From positions 1-19,552 of the forward strand of contig JAZPZD010000009.1 in the NCBI GenBank assembly GCA_045544515.1: a stretch of 19,552 nt of DNA. Reading direction: 5' to 3'. Below the pieces are notes generated by a model. The model did no database searches, had not been told where the DNA came from, and saw nothing but the letters and a program-made list of their open reading frames with translations. The stretch comes from RGIG8748 sp045544515. GTDB lineage: Bacteria > Bacillota > Clostridia > UMGS1810. Positions 6,762 through 13,945 of this stretch are shown piece by piece (positions within the stretch are counted from its first letter, which is position 1; each line of letters begins with the position of its first letter). A program made the position numbers and the translations under genes.

Positions 6762-7763
6762 ATGGAAAACAAAAAGACAATATTCAGCGGTATTCAGCCA
6801 ACTGGCTGTATCACCCTTGGCAACTATGTGGGAGCACTCAAAAACTGGGTCAAGCTCCAAAACGACTACAACTGCATATTTTCGGTTGTTGACCTGCACT
6901 CCATTACCGTAAGGCAGGACAGTGCAGAACTTCGCAAAAGATGTATGGACTTTTTGTGTCAGTATCTTGCGGCAGGTATAGACGGCGAGGAGAACATTGT
7001 GTTCTTTCAGTCGCACTCTTCCACCCACGCAGAGCTTGCCTGGATACTAAACTGCTTTACCTATATGGGCGAGCTTTCCAGAATGACACAGTTCAAGGAC
7101 AAAAGTGCCAAGCACGAGGACAACATAAACGCAGGCCTTTTTACATATCCTGTGCTTATGGCGGCAGATATACTTCTGTACAAAACGGACCTTGTACCTG
7201 TAGGCGTTGACCAGAAGCAGCACCTTGAGCTTGCAAGAGATATTGCAAACCGCTTTAACAATATCTACGGCGATGTCTTTACTGTACCCGAACCCTTTAT
7301 ACCCAAGGAGGGTGCAAGGATAATGAGCCTTCAGGACCCCACATCAAAGATGAGCAAATCCGACCCCAATGTAAACGGGTTTATTTCAATCCTTGATGAT
7401 ACCGACACAATAATGCGTAAGTTCAAAAGAGCCGTTACCGACTCCGACGGCGAAATTGCATACCGTGAGGGCAAAGCGGGAATAAATAACCTTATCAATA
7501 TATATTCAAGCATCACAGGCAAAACTCCCGATGAGGTTGTAGCGGAATTTTCGGGCAAGGGCTACGGCGATTTCAAAATGGCAGTAGGCGAGGTTGTAGC
7601 AGACGAATTGCGTCCTATCCGCGAAAGATACGAAGATTTGAGAAAAAACAAGGACTATCTTGAAAGTGTGTACAAAATCGGTGCCGAAAGAGCGTACAAG
7701 ATTTCTAACAGGACACTTGCCAAGGTTAAGAGAAAGGTCGGCTTTGTAGACAGACCGTTTTAA
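6762..7763 (+). CDS. trpS: Tryptophan--tRNA ligase
   Basis: A class I aminoacyl-tRNA synthetase that charges tRNA-Trp with tryptophan. The 333 residues match the bacterial TrpRS length. The HIGH-type motif appears as PTGCITLGNYVGAL (13-26); the T-x-G-N form is also known in Bacillus TrpRS. The second signature is SKMSKSDPN (195-203). Other conserved parts are GELSRMTQFKDKS (103-115), YPVLMAADILLY (129-140) and PVGVDQKQHLELARD (146-160), which form the tryptophan and ATP site. It starts 5 bases after the aminotransferase. No T-box leader is present, so the gene appears to be expressed from the shared consensus promoter rather than by tRNA-Trp charging. Confidence 0.97.
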   Translation: MENKKTIFSGIQPTGCITLGNYVGALKNWVKLQNDYNCIFSVVDLHSITVRQDSAELRKRCMDFLCQYLAAGIDGEENIVFFQSHSSTHAELAWILNCFTYMGELSRMTQFKDKSAKHEDNINAGLFTYPVLMAADILLYKTDLVPVGVDQKQHLELARDIANRFNNIYGDVFTVPEPFIPKEGARIMSLQDPTSKMSKSDPNVNGFISILDDTDTIMRKFKRAVTDSDGEIAYREGKAGINNLINIYSSITGKTPDEVVAEFSGKGYGDFKMAVGEVVADELRPIRERYEDLRKNKDYLESVYKIGAERAYKISNRTLAKVKRKVGFVDRPF

Positions 7764-7780
7764 AAGACAGAGGTAATTTT

Positions 7781-8845
7781 ATGGATATTACGAAACTGAT
7801 ATTGTGTTTTAGCATTGCTTTTGGCGTATCGCTTGTATCTACACCGTATATCAAGGTGCTCGCACAAAAAATCGGTGCAATAGATGTGCCCGATGCCAGA
7901 AGAGTGCACGACCACCCCATACCCAGAATGGGCGGTCTTGCCATATTCTACGGATTTCTTATTGCAATCCTTTGCTTTGCCAAGGTTAACACCGAATTAA
8001 GAGGGATACTCATAGGCTCACTTGTAATAATAGCCCTTGGCATAATAGACGATGTCAAGCAGTTGGGTGCCAAGATAAAGCTGGCGGTGCAGATTTTTGT
8101 GGCAATCATCGTGGTAAGCCACGGGGTTGTTATCCGTTACATCAGTATGCCGTCGTTTTTGGTAGAGGGCGGAATACTGTCGCTTGGAGGTTTTGCGATA
8201 CCTATCACGATACTTTGGATTGTGGGTGTTACCAACGCGGTAAACCTCATAGACGGTCTTGACGGACTGGCGGTGGGGGTAGCATCTATTGCTACATTTT
8301 CGCTGTTCTTTATTGCAATTCTTGCAGGTGAGATGCAGGTTGCCATAATCACCGCTTCGCTTGCGGGCGGATGTATGGGCTTTTTGCCGTACAACTTTAA
8401 CCCTGCCAAGATTTTTATGGGAGATACAGGTTCGACATTTCTGGGATTTATGCTCTCGGTGGTGTGTATTCAGGGACTTTTCAAAGGCTATGTGGTAATA
8501 TCCTTTATCGTGCCGTTTCTTATTCTGGGGCTTCCGCTTTTTGATACCGCATTTGCAATAGTAAGGCGTATCTGGAACAAAAAGCCCATCATGGCTCCAG
8601 ACAGGGGGCACCTCCACCACAAGCTTATGGATATGGGCTTTTCTCAAAAGCAGACAGTGGCTATACTCTATATAATAACCTCTATCCTTGCACTGAGTGC
8701 TGTGGTTGTGCTCGAAATCGGTGCTTTTACCGCAGCAGTGTTTATTATAACCATAGTACTCTTTAGCGTGTGTGCATACAAGATTTATTCTGTAAACCAC
8801 AAAGCGAGGCTTGCAGAAGAAGAGGAGAACAAAGATGAACTATAA
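7781..8845 (+). CDS. tagO: Undecaprenyl-phosphate GlcNAc-1-phosphate transferase family (TagO/WecA)
   Basis: A polytopic membrane enzyme of 354 residues in the MraY/WecA family. It would move a sugar 1-phosphate, most likely GlcNAc-1-P, from its UDP-sugar to undecaprenyl phosphate, starting synthesis of teichoic acid or another surface polymer. Motifs seen are RRVHDHPIPRMGGLAI (40-55), the IIDD pair (88-91), NLIDGLDGLAVG (155-166), FMGDTGSTFLGF (212-223) and the WecA/TagO-type DRGHLHHKLMDMGF (274-287); MraY proper lacks that HxHH form. About ten hydrophobic segments are spread along the protein, and the C-terminal tail is short and charged. The SD AGAGGT precedes the ATG. The last 11 bases overlap the next gene. 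The tagO name is by family; the exact polymer is unknown. Confidence 0.87.
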   Translation: MDITKLILCFSIAFGVSLVSTPYIKVLAQKIGAIDVPDARRVHDHPIPRMGGLAIFYGFLIAILCFAKVNTELRGILIGSLVIIALGIIDDVKQLGAKIKLAVQIFVAIIVVSHGVVIRYISMPSFLVEGGILSLGGFAIPITILWIVGVTNAVNLIDGLDGLAVGVASIATFSLFFIAILAGEMQVAIITASLAGGCMGFLPYNFNPAKIFMGDTGSTFLGFMLSVVCIQGLFKGYVVISFIVPFLILGLPLFDTAFAIVRRIWNKKPIMAPDRGHLHHKLMDMGFSQKQTVAILYIITSILALSAVVVLEIGAFTAAVFIITIVLFSVCAYKIYSVNHKARLAEEEENKDEL

Positions 8846-9077
8846 GTTTACCCCCAAGGGTGTTTGTTCAAGGCAGATCAGCTTTGAAATAGAAGATGAT
8901 ATTGTAAAAAATGTGGAGTTTGTCGGCGGATGTGCCGGCAACACCCAAGGCCTTGCAAAGCTGTGCGAGGGCAGAAATGTATATGAGCTCATAGATGCTC
9001 TCGATGGCATAAAGTGCGGTTTCAAATCCACCTCGTGCCCCGATCAGCTTGCAAAAGCATTGAGAGAAGCACTGTAA
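8835..9077 (+). CDS. Small TSCPD-domain protein (TIGR03905 type)
   Basis: An 80-residue cytoplasmic protein consisting of one TSCPD domain. It has five cysteines (C11, C33, C44, C61, C68), including VCSRQI near the start, FVGGCAGNTQGLAKLCEG (29-46) and the name-giving STSCPDQLAKAL (65-76). Related domains occur at the C-terminus of some class II ribonucleotide reductases, and the cysteine pattern suggests metal binding, but no function is established for the stand-alone form. The ATG at 8835 is chosen because GAGGAG (8822-8827) lies 7 bases upstream. The start lies inside the end of the tagO-like gene, so the two are probably translationally coupled. Confidence 0.85.
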   Translation: MNYKFTPKGVCSRQISFEIEDDIVKNVEFVGGCAGNTQGLAKLCEGRNVYELIDALDGIKCGFKSTSCPDQLAKALREAL

Positions 9078-9099
9078 AAAGTTTAATAATTATAGTCAA

Positions 9100-9154
9100 A
9101 ATCCCCCGATACTGCATATTATGACAATGCACTTAAGTTTTCGGGGGGATTTTT
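9100..9154 (+). promoter_or_regulatory. Hairpin between the TSCPD gene and dpaA that includes the dpaA SD
   Basis: The stretch ATCCCCCGA (9101-9109) can pair with TCGGGGGGAT (9141-9150), with one extra G, and TGCAT/ATGCA (9113-9117 with 9127-9131) forms an inner stem. A run of T follows (9150-9156). It reads as a terminator for the upstream operon. The G-rich 3' arm is also the only SD candidate for dpaA, whose TTG start begins 5 bases later, inside the T-run. In the loop, CATATTAT (9115-9122) fits the CATANNNT -10 pattern of the mother-cell factor sigma-K, though I see no convincing -35. A start of transcription there would omit the pairing 5' arm. Confidence 0.55.
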
Positions 9155-9985
9155 TTGTATAAAGAAAAAATTTTTGTATGCGGCGGAGATATAAGAAGCG
9201 TTTATGCGGCAGAGTTTTTTGCTGCAAACGGATACGAGGTTGATACCTTTGGCTTGAAAAAGGAAACACAAAAAGACCTTTCCTGTGCCAAGGATGCGGA
9301 TATAGTGGTTTTGGGACTTCCCTGTGCAAATGGTGATATGATAAATATGCCTCTTGCAGATTGCCGTGTGGAAATAGGAGAGCTTTTTGAAGTGTTAAAA
9401 AAAGGCACACTTGTATTCGCAGGTGCTGTGAACGAAAAAATCCGCAATGCTTCGCAAAGATGCTCACTTGTGATAAATGACTATTCCCAAAACGAGGTTT
9501 TTATGGAGGAGAATGCACTCTACACCGCAGAGGGTACGCTTTGTGAAATAATACAGAGAACAGAGAAATCGCTCTGCGACACCAAAATTCTCGTAACAGG
9601 AAGCGGCAGAATAGCCGATGCACTTGCAGTTTTGTTGTTGTCATCACCGGCAAAGGTGACTATCTGTGCACGCTCTGATACAAAAAGAGCTCGCTTTTGC
9701 CGTATGGGTTTTGAAACACTTTGGCCTGCAGGAGATATGTCGGAATATGATGTTATAGTAAACACCGTTCCGTGTGACATTATAGGCGAGGATAGTCTTA
9801 AAAGCATAAGAAAAGATGCCCTCATCCTGGATTTGTCCCAAAGACCGGGATATGTCAACAAGGACTTGTGCAAAAAGTATTGCCTTAATCTTGTGTGTCT
9901 GCCGGGCATCCCCAGACTTAGTGCACCCCGCTCTGCGGGAGAGGCAATCGCGAGGGCGGTTTTGAGAGGTTCGTTGATGTGTTAG
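9155..9985 (+). CDS. dpaA: Dipicolinate synthase subunit A
   Basis: DpaA (SpoVFA) with DpaB converts the lysine-pathway intermediate dihydrodipicolinate (or its hydrated precursor) to dipicolinic acid, which is made in the mother cell and accumulates with calcium in the spore core. The 276 residues show an N-terminal Rossmann-like part starting IFVCGGDIRSVYAAEFFAANG (from 6) and a second dinucleotide fold with ILVTGSGRIADALAVLL (145-161), followed by VNTVP (202-206) and LPGIPRLSAPRSAGE (249-263), equivalent to the family's LPGKxAPxxAG. The start is a TTG. It is the only in-frame start that keeps the N-terminal GGD motif, since the nearby ATG at 9178 is out of frame. dpaB follows after 36 bases. 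Confidence 0.93.
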   Translation: MYKEKIFVCGGDIRSVYAAEFFAANGYEVDTFGLKKETQKDLSCAKDADIVVLGLPCANGDMINMPLADCRVEIGELFEVLKKGTLVFAGAVNEKIRNASQRCSLVINDYSQNEVFMEENALYTAEGTLCEIIQRTEKSLCDTKILVTGSGRIADALAVLLLSSPAKVTICARSDTKRARFCRMGFETLWPAGDMSEYDVIVNTVPCDIIGEDSLKSIRKDALILDLSQRPGYVNKDLCKKYCLNLVCLPGIPRLSAPRSAGEAIARAVLRGSLMC

Positions 9986-10021
9986 ATTTACACCCAAAAC
10001 GAAAGAGGGGAATTAAAAAAT

Positions 10022-10618
10022 ATGTCTATGGAAGATAAGAAAATAGGCTTTGCCATATGCGGTTCTTTTTGCACCTTTTCAAAGGTTATGCCCATAGCGG
10101 GCGAACTGGTGCAGATGGGATGCAAGGTTTATCCTGTAATGAGTGAAACGGCGTACTCTACAGATACCCGTTTTGGCAAAGCCGAGGATTTTAAAAATTA
10201 TCTTGAAAATACCACAGCAAACAAAATAATATCCACAGTAAAAGATGCTGAGCCGATAGGACCAAAGGCGTATCTTGATGCACTTGTTATTGCACCGTGT
10301 ACAGGAAACACTCTGGCAAAGATTGCAAACGGCATTACAGACACCTCTGTTACCATGGCTGCAAAGGCAACCTTAAGAAACAAAAGACCGCTTATAATAG
10401 CGGTATCCACCAATGACGGTCTGGGAGCAAACCTTAAAAACATAGGCACCCTCATGCCGAGAGAAAATATATATTTTGTACCCTTTGGTCAGGATGATTT
10501 TTCGGCAAAGCCCGATTCTCTCGTGAGTGATATGAGTGAAATAATACCCACGCTTAAAGCTGCCCTTACGGGGCAACAGATTCAGCCTGTTTTGTACGAT
10601 TACAAAAAGCGGATGTAA
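10022..10618 (+). CDS. dpaB: Dipicolinate synthase subunit B
   Basis: DpaB (SpoVFB) is the flavoprotein-like partner of DpaA in dipicolinic acid synthesis. The 198-residue protein has the flavodoxin-like/HFCD fold: IGFAICGSFCTFSKVMP (8-24) with the phosphate-binding loop, VIAPCTGNTLAKIANGITDT (89-108), TMAAKATLRNKRPLIIAVST (111-130) and NDGLGANLKNIG (131-142). The length is typical. The SD GAGGGG lies 11 bases before the first ATG; a second ATG two codons on is possible. The stop codon lies inside the stem of the following terminator. No asd, dapG or dapA gene follows, unlike the Bacillus spoVF locus. Confidence 0.94.
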   Translation: MSMEDKKIGFAICGSFCTFSKVMPIAGELVQMGCKVYPVMSETAYSTDTRFGKAEDFKNYLENTTANKIISTVKDAEPIGPKAYLDALVIAPCTGNTLAKIANGITDTSVTMAAKATLRNKRPLIIAVSTNDGLGANLKNIGTLMPRENIYFVPFGQDDFSAKPDSLVSDMSEIIPTLKAALTGQQIQPVLYDYKKRM

Positions 10619-10635
10619 CCTTGCGGTTACATCCG
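10610..10635. terminator. Bidirectional terminator between dpaB and the convergent gene
   Basis: A perfect 11-bp stem (CGGATGTAACC at 10610-10620 with 10625-10635) closes the tetraloop TTGC. On the plus strand it is followed by TTTCTTTCTT, and on the minus strand by CTTTTTG, so it can end both dpaAB and the opposing exported-protein gene. The dpaB stop codon (10616-10618) is within the 5' arm. Confidence 0.85.
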
Positions 10636-10643
10636 TTTCTTTC

Positions 10644-11378
10644 TTATAAAAGTGCTTTTAAGTCAAATCTCAAAAAGGTCATTATGTTGGTGATATTGTT
10701 TACATATTCGTCTTCTCTGGTATTATAAAATTCCAGTAGCTTGTCTTTTTGGTTTTGGGGCAAGGCCTGGGCTTTTTGCTTTAGATTTTCAAGATTTTGG
10801 TCGTTTACCCTTATTGCGTATTCGCTTGTAAGAAGGTGCTTATTCTTGTCTGCCAAAGCATCGGCGGCACACGCATCTATAAGATCAAGAAGCTCATGCG
10901 ATGCAATCCACGAGGATTGTATCCAGTTTTCTCTCAAGTACTTTGTGGTTTTTTTGCACATGTTGAGCTCGTTTACCACAGATTTGTTGGCAGTTTCTAT
11001 TACCTCGGGGGTAAGAACATTTACGCATTTGCCTATGGGCTTGAGAGTATTTTTGTCCCATATAAAAAACCTGATTTCTTCGGGGGTCTTTTTATATGGT
11101 AATTTGACATTTATTGCATTAGTCAAAGAAGATACATCCACAGGGGTAATCCCTGTAACAACGCCGTCTATGTACTGAACTGCCAAAAGCGGATTTTCGT
11201 TTGTTTCGGGCACAATGATTTCTCTGAATTTCAGTGATGGATTTACCAACGCAGAATTTGAGGAAATTGGTGCTATGGTAAAAGATGACACGCAATCGTC
11301 CAAAGAAGTGTCGGCAAGACAGGTTGCAGAAGATATCAGGATAATAAATGCCAAAGTTATAGAAACAAGTCTTTTCAT
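10644..11378 (-). CDS. Exported protein of unknown function
   Basis: I do not recognise a named family. The 244-residue product, from the ATG at 11378 with GGAAAGG upstream, starts with a clear Sec signal peptide (MKRLVS, a hydrophobic core, SSATCLA, cleavage near residue 22). The middle contains VKLPYKKTPEEIRFFIWDKNTLKPIGK, a pattern resembling the beta-sandwich repeat ending in FxWDxxxLKPL that is often found in secreted clostridial proteins. The C-terminal half is predicted mostly helical and charged. It has no anchor, catalytic motif or repeat. A longer reading frame extends 24 codons upstream but places the signal peptide internally, so it was not used. The gene converges on dpaAB and lies downstream of rpsT, beyond the rpsT terminator. 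Confidence 0.72.
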   Translation of the reverse strand: MKRLVSITLAFIILISSATCLADTSLDDCVSSFTIAPISSNSALVNPSLKFREIIVPETNENPLLAVQYIDGVVTGITPVDVSSLTNAINVKLPYKKTPEEIRFFIWDKNTLKPIGKCVNVLTPEVIETANKSVVNELNMCKKTTKYLRENWIQSSWIASHELLDLIDACAADALADKNKHLLTSEYAIRVNDQNLENLKQKAQALPQNQKDKLLEFYNTREDEYVNNITNIMTFLRFDLKALL

Positions 11379-11479
11379 AATAAACCTTTCCTTATATGTA
11401 ATAACACATTCATTTTGCCACACAATCACACCAAGGTCAAGCCAAAACACAATAATGTAAAAAGATTGTTAAAAAACAA

Positions 11480-11511
11480 AAAAGCCTCCCGACTTGTAGC
11501 GGAAGGCTTTT
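11480..11511 (-). terminator. Intrinsic terminator of rpsT
   Basis: Read on the minus strand, a 12-bp stem with one mismatch (11511-11500 with 11491-11480) and an 8-base loop is followed by a long T-rich run (down to about 11471). It starts 2 bases after the rpsT stop codon. Confidence 0.88.
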
Positions 11512-11513
11512 GG

Positions 11514-11780
11514 TTATGCACTTATTTTGTTGAGTTTGCAGGAAAGCTGTGCTTTCTTTCTGGAAGCAGTGTTTTTGTGAAGAACACCCTTGCTAACAGC
11601 CTGGTCAATCTTCTTGAATGCTAATTTGCAAGCAGCAACAGCACCCTCTGCATCAGCCTTGTTTACACATTCGTCAAACTTCTTTATGCAAGTCTTTAAG
11701 TTAGTCTTGATAATCTGGTTTCTCAAAGTTTTTGTTTCGATAACCTTAACTCTCTTTTTTGCGGATTTAATATTAGGCAT
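11514..11780 (-). CDS. rpsT: 30S ribosomal protein S20
   Basis: S20 is a primary-binding protein of the small subunit that binds 16S rRNA and helps early assembly. The 88 residues have the usual size and a lysine-rich helical make-up. MPNIKSAKKRVKVIE (1-15) is the characteristic N-terminus, and LHKNTASRKKAQLSCKLNKI near the end matches the conserved S20 C-terminal helix. GGAGGTG precedes the ATG, and a sigma-A-like promoter lies at 11820-11848. It appears to be a single-gene transcript with its own promoter and terminator, and it lies directly downstream of rqcH. Confidence 0.97.
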   Translation of the reverse strand: MPNIKSAKKRVKVIETKTLRNQIIKTNLKTCIKKFDECVNKADAEGAVAACKLAFKKIDQAVSKGVLHKNTASRKKAQLSCKLNKISA

Positions 11781-11819
11781 AGTTTCACCTCCAATGACAT
11801 ATTTATCAACATAATGTGT

Positions 11820-11848
11820 ATTCTATCATACATTTTTTTAAAAATCAA
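11820..11848 (-). promoter_or_regulatory. Promoter of rpsT
   Basis: On the minus strand TTGATT (11848-11843), a 17-base spacer and TAGAAT (11825-11820) with TGA in front form a good extended -10 promoter. The leader to the ATG is about 35 bases. The rest of the spacer up to rqcH (11849-11916) is AT-rich with no clear hairpin, so I cannot point to an rqcH terminator. Confidence 0.6.
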
Positions 11849-11916
11849 GTAAAATTTAATATTTTTTTAAATTTTATCCATATTTTATCAAAAATCACAC
11901 AAAACTCAAGTCTGTT

Positions 11917-13680
11917 CTAATCCTGCTTGAGCCTTTTTGCCAATTCTTCGTCGGGATCGGTGTATATGGTGTTGTAGTTTACATATATCACCATACCGGG
12001 CTTTGCACCCGAGGGCTTTTTGACATTTTTTACTTCGGTATAGTCCACAGCAACACCCTTGGAATTTCTGGCTTTGCTGTAATATGCCGCAAGGGATGCC
12101 GCCTGCAGATATGTCCTCTCGGGCACTTGCATGGCGTCAGGCGTCTTAACTATGGCGTGGGAGCCGTGAATATCCTTGGTATGAAACCATATGTCTGTGC
12201 TTCGGGACAGCTTTATGGTTACATAGTCGTTTTGCACATTGTTTTTGCCTACATATATGTCGTAGCCGTCGTCGGACACAAAGTGCATAGGTGTGGGGGT
12301 GGGCGTTTTTTTGTTTTTCTTGGCACCTCGGTTTTTCAGGTACCCGCCCAAAACAAGCTCTTCTCTTATCATAGAGATTTCGCTGCCCGTTTCGGCTATT
12401 TCTATTGCCTCTTTTACAGATGTGAGGTAGTCTATCTCTTTTAGATTGAGTTCCCTTTGCTTCAGAGTTTCTTTTTCGGCAGTTTTTTCCTTGGTGTATT
12501 TTGTGTAGTAACGCTGTGCGTTTTTTGACGGACTTATATCGTCTTTAAGAGGTATTTTTACTTTTTCTAAATTGTCGGAATAAAAGTTCTCGCACTCTAC
12601 GGATTTGTCGCCCTGATTTATTCTGTAGATGTTTGCGGTTATGAGGTCGCCGTATATTTTGTATTTTTCCTTTTCTTTGGCTTTTTCGAGGGTTTCGTTT
12701 TCTATCTGCAGTTTTTTGTAACATCTGTCCAGACTGTTATTTACAAATTTCATAAGGTCAGAGCTCTTTTGCTTAAGGCTCTGCATAGACGATTTGCGGT
12801 AGTAAAATTCCTCTGCCGCTTCGTTTATGGTTTCAAAAGTTCTGATATCTGCCGCATCTTCAAATTGAGTGATATTAAGTGCATTAAAATCTATTAATTT
12901 GCCCGAGATTTTGTCTTTTGCAATGCAGGGACACAGCACGCCCGAGAGGGTGTTTTCTATCATCTTATAAAAGATGTATGCAGTTTTGTCAAATTCCTCC
13001 TCGGTTACATCGATTCCCGATTTGTCCGTAAACGACGACGCACGGAAAACCGCCTCCCGTGCCATAAGCGGACTTATTCCCATAAACAAATCCATAAGCT
13101 GTCTGTACAGCGGCACATCCGACTTTTTAAGTGCGTTCTTTATGGCATCCTTTTCAAACAGGCAAGGGTTAAATTTGTCCTGCGGCGGCGGGGGAGTGTA
13201 TATCATACCGGGCAGAATGTGGCGGACACTGCTTATGGCGTCATCCACGCGGTATACCGCATCTATTATCTTAAGGCTATTGTCTGCAAAGATGATGTTT
13301 GAGTGTTTGCCCATAATTTCGCAGATGATTACCTTTTCGCTTATTCTGCCAAGCTCGTCTGCACATTCGATGTATATCTCTATTATTCTTTCAAAATCAA
13401 CCTGCACAATCCTTGTGATTTTGCCGCCGGTTAAGTGCTTTCGCATAAGCATACACAGCATAGGCGGCACTTTGGGGTTTTCTATGGCGTGGTTTGACAG
13501 ATGCACCCTTGCGCAAGACGGATTTGCACACAAAAGCAGCCTGTATGCCGTACCAAAGGTACGCACACCAAGTACTATGGTATCTTTTTCGGGCTGATAG
13601 ATTTTGTCTATTTTGCCGTCTTTTAAAATGGAATTTAATTCGTTTACAACAGCGTTTATTACAATTCCGTCAAAAGCCAT
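11917..13680 (-). CDS. rqcH: Rqc2-family ribosome quality control protein RqcH (NFACT protein)
   Basis: RqcH binds 50S subunits carrying obstructed peptidyl-tRNA and recruits tRNA-Ala to add C-terminal alanine tails that mark nascent chains for degradation; older annotations call it a fibronectin-binding protein (FbpA). The 587 residues match the family. The N-terminal NFACT-N domain begins MAFDGIVINAVVNEL, with KIYQPEKD (26-33), VPPMLCMLMRKHLTGG (71-86), FERIIEIYIE (96-105), CEIMGKHSNII and HILPGMIYTPPPPQDK. The middle (about 275-430) is rich in Lys and Glu and likely coiled-coil. The C-terminal NFACT-R domain contains DIYVGKNNVQNDYVT and DIWFHTKDIHGSHAIVK. Residue 97 is Glu where Bacillus RqcH has Asp next to the essential Arg98. 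The SD GAGGGTG precedes the ATG. Confidence 0.93.
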   Translation of the reverse strand: MAFDGIVINAVVNELNSILKDGKIDKIYQPEKDTIVLGVRTFGTAYRLLLCANPSCARVHLSNHAIENPKVPPMLCMLMRKHLTGGKITRIVQVDFERIIEIYIECADELGRISEKVIICEIMGKHSNIIFADNSLKIIDAVYRVDDAISSVRHILPGMIYTPPPPQDKFNPCLFEKDAIKNALKKSDVPLYRQLMDLFMGISPLMAREAVFRASSFTDKSGIDVTEEEFDKTAYIFYKMIENTLSGVLCPCIAKDKISGKLIDFNALNITQFEDAADIRTFETINEAAEEFYYRKSSMQSLKQKSSDLMKFVNNSLDRCYKKLQIENETLEKAKEKEKYKIYGDLITANIYRINQGDKSVECENFYSDNLEKVKIPLKDDISPSKNAQRYYTKYTKEKTAEKETLKQRELNLKEIDYLTSVKEAIEIAETGSEISMIREELVLGGYLKNRGAKKNKKTPTPTPMHFVSDDGYDIYVGKNNVQNDYVTIKLSRSTDIWFHTKDIHGSHAIVKTPDAMQVPERTYLQAASLAAYYSKARNSKGVAVDYTEVKNVKKPSGAKPGMVIYVNYNTIYTDPDEELAKRLKQD

Positions 13681-13709
13681 ATTTATACACCCTCTTTCAA
13701 TATGTACTC

Positions 13710-13738
13710 ATTGTACCATAAAAAAACGAAATAATCCA
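13710..13738 (-). promoter_or_regulatory. Probable promoter of rqcH
   Basis: On the minus strand TACAAT (13715-13710) with TGG in front gives an extended -10. The best -35 at 17 bases is TGGATT (13738-13733), a weak match. The spacing to the rqcH ATG (13680) is about 24 bases from the predicted start of transcription. Confidence 0.45.
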
Positions 13739-13852
13739 CACAAAAAATTCCAAAAACCCATAAAAATGACTGGATTATACCATTAAAATTATTAAAAATT
13801 TACAAAAATAAAGAAAAATCGTAATAATGCGTATATAATGTAAAAAATATGT

Positions 13853-13881
13853 TTGAAATTTTGTGCCCAATGTGTTATAAT
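13853..13881 (+). promoter_or_regulatory. Promoter of nifJ (PFOR)
   Basis: TTGAAA (13853-13858), a 17-base spacer and a perfect TATAAT (13876-13881) with TGT immediately before it make a strong extended -10 sigma-A promoter. A second TATAAT at 13834-13839 has no matching -35. The strong SD AGGAGGT (13930-13936) lies 9 bases before the nifJ ATG. No operator is obvious in the AT-rich 265-base divergent spacer. Confidence 0.7.
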
Positions 13882-13945
13882 TGTTAAGGTTTATTATAAC
13901 TTTTTTGTTTTATAATATTATATTTCAATAGGAGGTCATTAAAAC

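Noticed and set aside
8018..8800. Long minus-strand open frame opposite the tagO-like gene
   Set aside because: Its product is a Lys/His/Tyr-rich string with no domain; the plus-strand gene has clear family motifs over the same bases.
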